Source: Actinomycetospora straminea
GTDB lineage: Bacteria > Actinomycetota > Actinomycetes > Mycobacteriales > Pseudonocardiaceae
Length of the DNA: 64,000 bases
NCBI RefSeq assembly: GCF_028737255.1
Contig: NZ_JAQZAN010000004.1
Span: forward strand, 1 to 64,000
Reading direction: 5' to 3'
In this document: one piece after another, positions 1 to 7,674 of the stretch
How positions within the stretch are numbered: position 1 is the first letter of the stretch
Layout: each line of letters starts with the position of its first letter
Program-made: the position numbers and the translations under genes
Notes under the pieces: generated by a model
The model's input: only the letters and a program-made list of their open reading frames with translations
What the model was told of the DNA's origin: nothing
Databases searched by the model: none

Positions 1-2
1 TC

Positions 3-34
3 GCAGAAAGAAGTGCTGGAGCACTTCTTTCTGC
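3..34. repeat. Perfect inverted repeat (family A, copy 1), possible terminator of treZ
   Basis: Two 15-bp arms that are exact reverse complements flank a 2-nt spacer. The element lies just beyond the treZ stop codon at 46, where a terminator would be expected. A 32-nt relative with 28 identical positions is at 56737-56768, so this is a repeated element and not only a local hairpin. Confidence 0.75.
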
Positions 35-45
35 TCACGAGCGCG

Positions 46-1812
46 TCAGCGCACCCGCACCAGCGCGAACGCCTCCGCGGGCAGGGTCAGGGAGGCGTCG
101 GCGACGTCGACGCCGGAGGGGGCGGAGAGCACCTCGCGGGCGGCCACCGGCAGCGTCGCCGGGGACCCGCCCAGGTTCACCGCCAGGCGCAACGTCCCCC
201 GGTGCACGACGAGCGTCCGCGCCTGCGCGTCGTGGTCGACGCGCACCGGGGCGAGGTGCGGGTCGGTGAGCTCGGGGTGGGCGCGGCGCAGGGCGATCAG
301 CTCGCGGTAGACCCCGAGCAGGGCCGCGTGGGGCTCGCGCGACGGCTCCGACCAGTCCAGCTTCGACGCCTCGAACGTCGCCTCGGCGGTGGGGTCGGGC
401 ACCTCCTCGGCGCCCCAGCCGTGCTCGGCGAACTCCTTGGTCCGCCCCTCGCGCACCGCGACCTGCAGCTCGGGGTCGGAGAAGCCGACGAAGAACGCCC
501 ACGGCGTGCGGGCGCCCCACTCCTCGCCCATGAACAGCATCGGCGTGTACGGCGAGCAGAACACCAGCGCCGCCCCGCAGCCCAGCAGGCCCGGGGAGAG
601 CGTCGCGGAGAGCCGGTCGCCGCCCGCGCGGTTGCCGACCTGGTCGTGGTCCTGGAGGTAGGCGAGGAACCGGTGCCCGGGGGTGCGCAGCAGGTCGACC
701 GGGCGGCCGTGGACGCGGCCGCGGAACGTCGACCACGTGCCGGCGTGGTGGAACGGGTGGTGCAGGACCTCGGCGAGCGTGGCCAGGTCGCCGAAGTCGA
801 CGTAGTAGCCCTGGGTCTCGCCGGTCAGCGTCGAGTGCAGCGCGTGGTGGACGTCGTCGCACCACTGCGCGTCGAGGCCGTAGCCGCCGGCCTCGCGCGA
901 GGTGATCAGCCGCGGGTCGTTGAGGTCGGACTCCGCGATCAACGTCAGCGGGCGGCGCAGGTGGGCCGAGAGCGACGCGACGTGGTCGGCCATCTCCTCG
1001 AGCAGGTGGGTGGCGCGGGCGTCGCGCAGGGCGTGCACGGCGTCGAGGCGCAGGGCGTCGACGCCGTAGTCGCGCAGCCACATGGTGACGTTGTCGAGGA
1101 TGTAGGCCCGCACGGTGTCCGAGCCGGGCCCGTCGAGGTTGAGCGAGGGCCCCCACACGTTCTCGCCGAGGAAGTACGGCCCGAACCGGTCGAGGTAGGC
1201 GCCCGACGGCCCGAGGTGGTTGTAGACGACGTCGAGCACGACGCCCAGGCCGCGGGCGTGGCAGGCGTCGACGAACCGGCGGAACGCCGCGGGCCCGCCG
1301 TAGTTCTCCGTGACCGCGTACCAGAGCACGCCGTCGTAGCCCCAGCCGCGCGTGCCGTCGAAGGCGTTGACCGGCAGCACCTCGACGAAGTCGACGCCCA
1401 GCTCGACGAGGTGGTCGAGGCGCTCCTCCGCCGAGGCGAACGTGCCCTCGGGCGTGAAGGTCCCGACGTGCATCTCGTAGATCACCGCGCCGGGCAGGGA
1501 CCGCCCGGTCCAGGCGGCGTCGGCGGGGGAGGGCTCGACCTCGACCAGCCGCGACGCGGCGTGCACCCCGTGCGGCTGCCAGCGCGAGCGCGGGTCGGGC
1601 AGCGGGTCACCGCCGTCCAGCGAGAAGGCGTAGTCGGTGCCCGGGCCGGCCTCCGGCACGCTCGCGTGCCACCACCCGTCGGTCCCCGCCGTCATCGGTT
1701 CCGTCCGTCTGTCCGGACCACCCAGGACCAGCCCGACCGACGTGCGGTCGGGGGCCCACACCGCGAACTCGTGCGCCACGGGCCCGATGTGCCCGACGGG
1801 CCGGTCGCGCAT
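46..1812 (-). CDS. treZ: Malto-oligosyltrehalose trehalohydrolase TreZ
   Basis: A GH13 enzyme that releases trehalose from maltooligosyl-trehalose, the last step of the TreY-TreZ route from glycogen. The protein is 588 aa, usual for the family. It has an N-terminal beta-sandwich (EFAVWAPD) and then the alpha-amylase barrel with IYEMHVGTF near residue 110, catalytic Asp in LRLDAVHAL near 256, catalytic Glu in LIAESD near 294 and the third acid in QDHDQVGN near 388. I chose the ATG at 1812 because the family homology begins there; the open frame runs further upstream with unrelated sequence. treY and glgX are about 14 kb away on the same strand, so treZ is transcribed separately. A palindrome at 1823-1843 lies 11 bp upstream of the start. 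Confidence 0.95.
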   Translation of the reverse strand: MRDRPVGHIGPVAHEFAVWAPDRTSVGLVLGGPDRRTEPMTAGTDGWWHASVPEAGPGTDYAFSLDGGDPLPDPRSRWQPHGVHAASRLVEVEPSPADAAWTGRSLPGAVIYEMHVGTFTPEGTFASAEERLDHLVELGVDFVEVLPVNAFDGTRGWGYDGVLWYAVTENYGGPAAFRRFVDACHARGLGVVLDVVYNHLGPSGAYLDRFGPYFLGENVWGPSLNLDGPGSDTVRAYILDNVTMWLRDYGVDALRLDAVHALRDARATHLLEEMADHVASLSAHLRRPLTLIAESDLNDPRLITSREAGGYGLDAQWCDDVHHALHSTLTGETQGYYVDFGDLATLAEVLHHPFHHAGTWSTFRGRVHGRPVDLLRTPGHRFLAYLQDHDQVGNRAGGDRLSATLSPGLLGCGAALVFCSPYTPMLFMGEEWGARTPWAFFVGFSDPELQVAVREGRTKEFAEHGWGAEEVPDPTAEATFEASKLDWSEPSREPHAALLGVYRELIALRRAHPELTDPHLAPVRVDHDAQARTLVVHRGTLRLAVNLGGSPATLPVAAREVLSAPSGVDVADASLTLPAEAFALVRVR

Positions 1813-1822
1813 GCGTGCTCGC

Positions 1823-1843
1823 CGCCGACCATGATGGTCGGCG
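1823..1843. promoter_or_regulatory. Perfect 21-bp palindrome between treZ and the hybrid kinase gene
   Basis: Ten-base arms (CGCCGACCAT and its exact reverse complement) surround one central base. It lies in the 112-bp divergent gap, 11 bp before the treZ ATG and about 80 bp before the plus-strand gene. The symmetry and position fit an operator for a dimeric repressor. I do not recognise the regulator, so the role is inferred. Confidence 0.5.
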
Positions 1844-1924
1844 GGTGCGACGCCACCCACACGAGCCCACACGGCAGCCCGCACACGGATCGACCCGGCA
1901 GGACGGCGCAGGAGGGAGGAGGCG

Positions 1925-4900
1925 ATGAGCTCGGAGCCCCTCGCCGACACGGCCGACCTCCTCGCCGGCGGGGGCCGGGTCGGCGCCGACATGGCGGGCG
2001 TGGACTGGTCCGCGACCCCGGTCGGGACGCCCGAGCGCTGGCCGACGGCCCTGCGCACCGTCGTGCGCATGCTCCTGACGTCGCGGTTCTCCATGTGGAT
2101 GGCGTGGGGCCCGGACCTGACGTTCTTCTACAACGACGCCTACTGGCGCGACACGCTGCAGGCCAAGCACCCGTGGGCGCTGGGCAAGCCGGCCCGCGAG
2201 GTGTGGTCGGAGATCTGGGCGGACGTCGGGCCGCGCGTCGCCTCGGTCCTCGACACCGGGGTCGCCACCTGGGACGAGGACCTGCTGCTCTTCCTCGAGC
2301 GCAGCGGCTACCCGGAGGAGACCTACCACACGTTCTCCTACAGCCCGCTGACCGACGCCGAGGGCACCGTCGCCGGGATGCTGTGCGTGGTCACCGAGAC
2401 CACCGAGCGCGTCATCGGCGACCGGCGGATGGCGACGCTGCGCGACCTCGCGACCGCGATGGGCTCGGCGCGGTCGCGCGACGACGTGCTGCGGGCGGTG
2501 CGGGGAACGCTCGCCGAGAACGACCGGGACCTCCCGTTCGCGCTGGTCTACCTGCTCGACGAGGACACCGGCGAGGTGCGCCTGGCCGCGAGCGCCGGCG
2601 CCGAGCCCGGATCCCCGATCGCCCCGACCGACCCCGCGGGCGGCGCGGCACCCTGGGCGGCGGGGCCGGTGGGGGAGCCGGTGGTCGTCGACGACCTCGC
2701 CGCCCGCTTCGGGGACGCGGTGCCGCGCGGCGCCTGGGACAAGCCGGCCGAGCAGGCGGTGCTCGTCCCGCTGGCCGCGGCGCCGGGCACGGGACCCGAG
2801 GAGGACACCGCGGGCCTCGCCGGCTTCCTCGTCGCGGGGCTCAACCCCCACCGCCCCCACGACGATAAGACCGCGAGCTTCCTGCAGCTGCTCGGCGGGC
2901 AGATCAGCGCGGGCCTCGCGCACGCGGGCGGGTACGAAGCCGAGCGCCGGCGGGCCGAGGCGCTCGCCGAGCTCGACCGCGCCAAGACCGAGTTCTTCTC
3001 GAACGTCAGCCACGAGTTCCGCACCCCGCTGACCCTGATCATGGGGCCGGTCGAGGAGCTGCGGGCGGCCCCGGACGTCGACCCCGAGCGCTGGCGCGCC
3101 GAGCTCGAGGTGGTGCACCGCAACGGCCGGCGCCTCGGCCGGCTGGTCAACAGCCTGCTCGACTTCTCGCGCCTCGACGCCGGGCGGCGCCGGGCGCGCT
3201 ACGTGCCCACCGACCTGGGCCCCGCCACCGAGGAGCTCGCCGGGCTGTTCCGGTCGGCGATGGAGCGGGCCGGGCTGTCCTACGAGGTCGCCTGCCCGCC
3301 CACGGGACGCCCGGTGCTCCTCGACCGGGCGGCGTGGGAGCAGATCGTGCTCAACCTCCTCTCCAACGCGCTGAAGTTCACGACGGCGGGCCGGGTGTCG
3401 GTGCGCGTCGAGACCGCCGGGGACGCCGCGGTGCTCCACGTCGCCGACACCGGCGTCGGGGTGCCCGCCGACGAGCTACCCCGGCTGTTCGAGCGCTTCC
3501 ACCGCGTCGAGGGCGCGGGCGGGCGCTCGGGCGAGGGCAGCGGGATCGGGCTCGCGCTGGTCCGCGAGCTGGTCGGGCTGCACGGCGGCGAGGTCACCGC
3601 GACCAGCGAGTTCGGCGCGGGCACCACGATGACCGTGCGACTGCCGTTCGGGCGCGCGCACCTGCCCGCCGACCGCGTCGTCGACGTGCTCGAGCCGGTG
3701 CCCGACACGGCGGCCGCCCCGTCCGCGGACGCCGAGTCGTTCGTCGCCGAGGCCATGCGCTGGCTGCCGGAGGGCGACGAGGCCCACGAGGCCCACGAGG
3801 GCCACGACGGTCACGCCGGCGAGCCGGAGGCGTCGGCCGGCACGCGCGGCCGCGTGCTCGTCGCCGACGACAACGCCGACATGCGCTCCTACCTGCACCG
3901 GCTGCTCGCCCCGCGCCACGCGGTGCGCCTGGTGTCCGACGGCGAGGAGGCCCTGACCGCGGCGCTCGCCGACCCGCCCGAGATCGTCGTCTCCGACGTC
4001 ATGATGCCGCGCCGCGACGGCCTCGAGCTCCTCGCGGCCCTGCGCGCCGACGAGCGCACCGCGCGGGTCCCGGTGCTGCTGCTCTCGGCGAGGGCCGGGC
4101 AGGAGGCCGCCGTCGAGGGCCTCGCCGCGCAGGCCGACGACTACCTGGTCAAGCCCTTCACCGCCCCGGAGCTGCTCGCCCGCGTCGACGCGCACCTCCG
4201 GTTGGGGCGGGCGCGGCGCCGCGCGGAGGCCCGGTTCACCGCGATGGCCGACCTCGCGCCGGCGATGATCTGGGTAGCGGACCCCGACGGCGGGCGCACC
4301 TTCCACAACACCGGCTGGCGGCGCTTCACCGGGCGCGCCGACGCCGACGACCGCGGGACGCGGTGGCTCGCCGGCGTCCACCCCGAGGACCGGGCGCGCT
4401 ACCGGGCGGTGCGGGACCGGGCGATCCGCGCGGGCGAGGGCTGGGAGGCCGAGTACCGCCTGCGCCGCGGCGACGGGGCGTACCGGCGTGTCGCCGAGCA
4501 CGCCGTCGCGCTCCCCGGCGACGGCGGGGTCACGGGCTTCGTCGGGAGCTGCGTCGACGTCCACGCCCGCTGGCTCGAGGCCGAGCGCCAGCGGCTGCTC
4601 GCCCGCGTCGGGGCCGAGCTGGACCGTGAGCCGGAGGTGTTCGACCGCCTGGAGCGCCTGGTCCTGCTGCTCGTCGAGGTCGGGCTCGCCTCCCGCGCGG
4701 CGGCCAGGGCCCTCGACGACGACGGCAGGCCCGGGGACGGCCGGGAGGCGAACCGGCCGGCCGCGACCACCGACGGCGGCGCGGCCCCCGGCCTCGCCGC
4801 GCCGGCGGCGGCCACCGCGGTCCCGCTGTCCGCCGGCGCCGTCGGCGACGCCGAGCAGCGCGCGCTGGAGGGGCGCACCGCGGTGACCGAGGCGGGCGTG

Positions 4901-7027
4901 TTCCACCTGCCGCTCGTGGTCCGCGACCAGCCGGTCGCCCTGGTCACCCTCGAGCGGGGGGACGGCGCGCCGGGGTGGAGCGACGACGACCGCGACCTCG
5001 TGGAGGAGATCGGCGCGCGCGCCGCCCTGGCCCTCGACAACGCCCTGCTGCTGGCCGAGGAGCGTGCCACCGCCGCGCGGCTGTCGCTGCTGCAGCGGGC
5101 CACCACCCAGCTCTCCGCCGCGGCCACGCCGGTCGAGGTCGCCGAGGTGACCGTCGGGCACCTGCGGGCGCTGTTCGGCGACGGCGCCCGGGTCGTCGTC
5201 TTCGAGTACGACCCGCGCTCGGGGGCCCTCGCCCCGCTCGCCGCGGAGAACGTCGAGGCGCCCGTCGTGGGCCCCGAGCGCGCCGCCCCGACGCTCGTGG
5301 GCGCCGCGGTCGACAGCGGGGAACCGCTGTGGCTGATCGGCGGGGAGGACGGCGCCGAGAGCGACCACCAGTCGCTGCGGACCCTGATGCGCGAGCAGGG
5401 CATCCGCGGCGCGATGGCGCTGCCGCTCGTGGCCGCGGGGGTCACCGTCGGGGCGATCGGGGTCGGGCTGCCCGACCGCGCCCGCATCTCCCACACCGAG
5501 CGCAGCGCCCTCGTCGCGCTCGCCGAGCCGTGCGCGATCGCGCTGGACCGGGCGCGGCTCTACCGCGCCGAGCACCAGATCGCCGACACCCTGCAGCGCA
5601 GCCTGCTGCCGCAGGGCCTGCCGACCCTCGACCGCGTCGATCTCGCGGTGCGCTACCTGCCCGGCGCCACGGGCACCCAGGCCGGTGGCGACTGGTACGA
5701 CGTCGTGGACCTCGGCGAGCACCGCATCGCCGTCGCGGTCGGGGACGTCGTCGGGCAGGGCACCGCCGCCGCGGCCGTCATGGGCCAGCTGCGCACCGCG
5801 CTCTCGGGATACCTGCTGGCCGGGCACGGCCCCGCGGAGGCCCTCGGGCTGCTCGACGGCCTGACCTCGCGCATCCCGGGCTCGCAGGCCTCGACGGCGA
5901 TGTGCCTGATCCTCGACACCGTCACCGGCGAGCTGCGCCACGCCCGCGCCGGGCACCTGCCGGCCCTCCTCGCGCCGGGCGACGGCTCCCCGGCGTCCTT
6001 CCTCGACGACCCCGCCGGCCACGGACCGCTGCTGGGCCTGCCGCCCGGGCTGCGCGACCACGGCGAGGCCGTCACCACCGTCGACCCCGGGACGGTGCTC
6101 GTGCTCTACACCGACGGGCTGGTCGAGCGCCGCGACGAGGCCCTCGACGAGGGCTTCGAGCGCCTGCTGAGCTCGGCGGAACGCCACCGCGACGCCGACT
6201 GCGCGACGCTGGCCAGCGCCCTGCTCGCCGACCTCGGCACGCGCACCGACGACGTCGCGCTCGTCGTCGCCCGCCTCGTGCCGCCGCCGCTGGAGCTCGT
6301 CCTGGCCGCCCGACCCGACTCCCTCGCCGTCCTGCGCCGCCGCACGGCGCGGTGGGGGCGGGCCGCCGGGATCGGGGAGGGCCCGCTCGGCGACCTCCAG
6401 CTCGCCCTCGGCGAGGCCGCCACCAACGCCATCGAGCACGGCTACCGCGACGACGACGGCTCCGGGCAGGTCGAGGTGCGCCTCGCGCGGTGCGAGGAGG
6501 GGTCCGTCGAGGTCCACGTGGTCGACCACGGCTCGTGGCGCCCGGTGCCCGACGACCCCGGGTTCCGCGGGCGCGGGCTCGCCCTGCTGCGCGAGGTGTC
6601 GCGCGACGCCACCGTCACGCCCGTGCCCGACGGCGGCACCCAGGTCGTCTTCCGCGTCCCGCCGGGGGAGCCCGAGGACGTCACCGAGCCGCGGGTGCCC
6701 GACGGGCGCTCCGTCGGCCGGCCGGCGCGGATCGAGGTCCGCGACGACGAGGACGGGCGGCACGTGGTGCTGAGCGGCGACCTCGACCTCGCGGGCGCCG
6801 AGGCCTGCCGCGACGCGGCGGACGGGGCGCTCGGCGACGGGGGGACGGTCGTGATCGACCTGCGCGACGTCGGGCACCTCGCGAGCGCCGGGGTCGGCCT
6901 GGTGCTGCGCGCGCTGCAGGAGGCGCGCCGGCGCGGCGTCGCCGCCCGGCTGCGGACCGCGCCGGGCAGCCCGGCCGCCCGCGTGCTCGCCCTGGCGCTG
7001 CCGGGCGAGGACCGCCCGGAGCCCTAG
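1925..7027 (+). CDS. Giant hybrid signalling protein: PAS-GAF-histidine kinase-receiver-PAS-GAF-GAF-SpoIIE phosphatase-HATPase-STAS
   Basis: A soluble 1700-aa protein joining a complete phosphorelay front end to a complete partner-switch module. Approximate domains: PAS-like 10-140; GAF 160-335; HisKA with phospho-His363 (SHEFRTPL); HATPase 470-600 (N-box NLLSNALKF); a His-rich linker (HEAHEGHDGH) near 620; receiver 641-760 with phospho-Asp691 (VSDVMMP); PAS 775-885; two GAF domains 890-1215; PP2C/SpoIIE phosphatase 1225-1455 (GGDWYDVV); anti-sigma-type HATPase 1454-1580 (EAATNAIEHGY); STAS 1602-1700. The likely logic is that sensory input tunes a phosphatase and its own kinase/antagonist pair, which is typical of general-stress sigma control in actinobacteria. 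The ATG follows a strong GGGAGGAGG. Its stop shares the bases CTAG with the convergent regulator at 7024. No transmembrane segment is evident. Confidence 0.9.
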   Translation: MSSEPLADTADLLAGGGRVGADMAGVDWSATPVGTPERWPTALRTVVRMLLTSRFSMWMAWGPDLTFFYNDAYWRDTLQAKHPWALGKPAREVWSEIWADVGPRVASVLDTGVATWDEDLLLFLERSGYPEETYHTFSYSPLTDAEGTVAGMLCVVTETTERVIGDRRMATLRDLATAMGSARSRDDVLRAVRGTLAENDRDLPFALVYLLDEDTGEVRLAASAGAEPGSPIAPTDPAGGAAPWAAGPVGEPVVVDDLAARFGDAVPRGAWDKPAEQAVLVPLAAAPGTGPEEDTAGLAGFLVAGLNPHRPHDDKTASFLQLLGGQISAGLAHAGGYEAERRRAEALAELDRAKTEFFSNVSHEFRTPLTLIMGPVEELRAAPDVDPERWRAELEVVHRNGRRLGRLVNSLLDFSRLDAGRRRARYVPTDLGPATEELAGLFRSAMERAGLSYEVACPPTGRPVLLDRAAWEQIVLNLLSNALKFTTAGRVSVRVETAGDAAVLHVADTGVGVPADELPRLFERFHRVEGAGGRSGEGSGIGLALVRELVGLHGGEVTATSEFGAGTTMTVRLPFGRAHLPADRVVDVLEPVPDTAAAPSADAESFVAEAMRWLPEGDEAHEAHEGHDGHAGEPEASAGTRGRVLVADDNADMRSYLHRLLAPRHAVRLVSDGEEALTAALADPPEIVVSDVMMPRRDGLELLAALRADERTARVPVLLLSARAGQEAAVEGLAAQADDYLVKPFTAPELLARVDAHLRLGRARRRAEARFTAMADLAPAMIWVADPDGGRTFHNTGWRRFTGRADADDRGTRWLAGVHPEDRARYRAVRDRAIRAGEGWEAEYRLRRGDGAYRRVAEHAVALPGDGGVTGFVGSCVDVHARWLEAERQRLLARVGAELDREPEVFDRLERLVLLLVEVGLASRAAARALDDDGRPGDGREANRPAATTDGGAAPGLAAPAAATAVPLSAGAVGDAEQRALEGRTAVTEAGVFHLPLVVRDQPVALVTLERGDGAPGWSDDDRDLVEEIGARAALALDNALLLAEERATAARLSLLQRATTQLSAAATPVEVAEVTVGHLRALFGDGARVVVFEYDPRSGALAPLAAENVEAPVVGPERAAPTLVGAAVDSGEPLWLIGGEDGAESDHQSLRTLMREQGIRGAMALPLVAAGVTVGAIGVGLPDRARISHTERSALVALAEPCAIALDRARLYRAEHQIADTLQRSLLPQGLPTLDRVDLAVRYLPGATGTQAGGDWYDVVDLGEHRIAVAVGDVVGQGTAAAAVMGQLRTALSGYLLAGHGPAEALGLLDGLTSRIPGSQASTAMCLILDTVTGELRHARAGHLPALLAPGDGSPASFLDDPAGHGPLLGLPPGLRDHGEAVTTVDPGTVLVLYTDGLVERRDEALDEGFERLLSSAERHRDADCATLASALLADLGTRTDDVALVVARLVPPPLELVLAARPDSLAVLRRRTARWGRAAGIGEGPLGDLQLALGEAATNAIEHGYRDDDGSGQVEVRLARCEEGSVEVHVVDHGSWRPVPDDPGFRGRGLALLREVSRDATVTPVPDGGTQVVFRVPPGEPEDVTEPRVPDGRSVGRPARIEVRDDEDGRHVVLSGDLDLAGAEACRDAADGALGDGGTVVIDLRDVGHLASAGVGLVLRALQEARRRGVAARLRTAPGSPAARVLALALPGEDRPEP

Positions 7028-7674
7028 CCGCCCGCCCGCCCCAGCCCGGCCTCGCGCGCCCGCACGATGGCCTCGGCGCGGTCGGCGACGTGCAGCTTCG
7101 TGAAGATCGCCGAGACGATGTTGCGGACGGTCTTGGGCGACAGGAACAGCGCCGACGCGATCTGCGGGTTCGCCCGCCCGGCGGCGACGAGGTCGAGCAC
7201 CTCGCGCTCGCGGGCCGTGAGCTCGGGGAACACCTCGACCGTCGCCTGCCGCGGGGCGAGGAACTCCACCACCCGGCGGGCCAGCGCCGGCCCGAAGATC
7301 GCGTCGCCCTCGGCCACCGCGGTCACCGCCCGCACGATCTCGTCCTTCGTCGCGCCCTTGAGCAGGTACCCGCTGGCGCCGGCGCGCAGGGCGGCGAAGA
7401 CGGTCTCGTCCTCCTCGCTCATCGTCAGCACGACGACGCCGACCGACGGGTCGGCGTCGACGATCCGCCGGGTCGCGGCGATCCCGTCGAGCTCGGGCAT
7501 GCGGACGTCCATGACCACGACGTCGGGGCGCAGGGCCGCCACCGTCTCGACGGCCGCGGCGCCGTCGGTCGCGGTGCCCACCACCTCGAGGCCGTCGACC
7601 GTGGCCAGCAGCCCGGCCAGGCCGTCGAGGTAGACGGGGTGGTCGTCGGCGAGGACGACGCGGATGTCGCTCAC
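7024..7674 (-). CDS. NarL/FixJ-type response regulator
   Basis: A two-component DNA-binding regulator of 216 aa. The receiver domain spans about residues 4-120, with the acidic pocket LADDHP, phospho-acceptor Asp56 in VVMDVRMP and the switch Lys in YLLKG. A LuxR-type helix-turn-helix follows at about 150-208 (LTAREREVLDLV, SPKTVRNIVSAI). The start is the GTG at 7674, which overlaps the last codons of the upstream kinase by 4 nt, so the two are translationally coupled. The much longer open frame upstream of this GTG is the shadow of the kinase gene. Inverted repeats at 9875-9955, in front of the operon, are candidate binding sites for this protein. Confidence 0.93.
   Translation of the reverse strand: MSDIRVVLADDHPVYLDGLAGLLATVDGLEVVGTATDGAAAVETVAALRPDVVVMDVRMPELDGIAATRRIVDADPSVGVVVLTMSEEDETVFAALRAGASGYLLKGATKDEIVRAVTAVAEGDAIFGPALARRVVEFLAPRQATVEVFPELTAREREVLDLVAAGRANPQIASALFLSPKTVRNIVSAIFTKLHVADRAEAIVRAREAGLGRAGG

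Noticed and set aside
3476-6877. A 1133-codon open frame on the minus strand opposite the hybrid signalling gene
   Set aside because: It is the antisense shadow of a well-supported gene in a very GC-rich sequence; the product is Arg/Gly/Val-rich without any domain.
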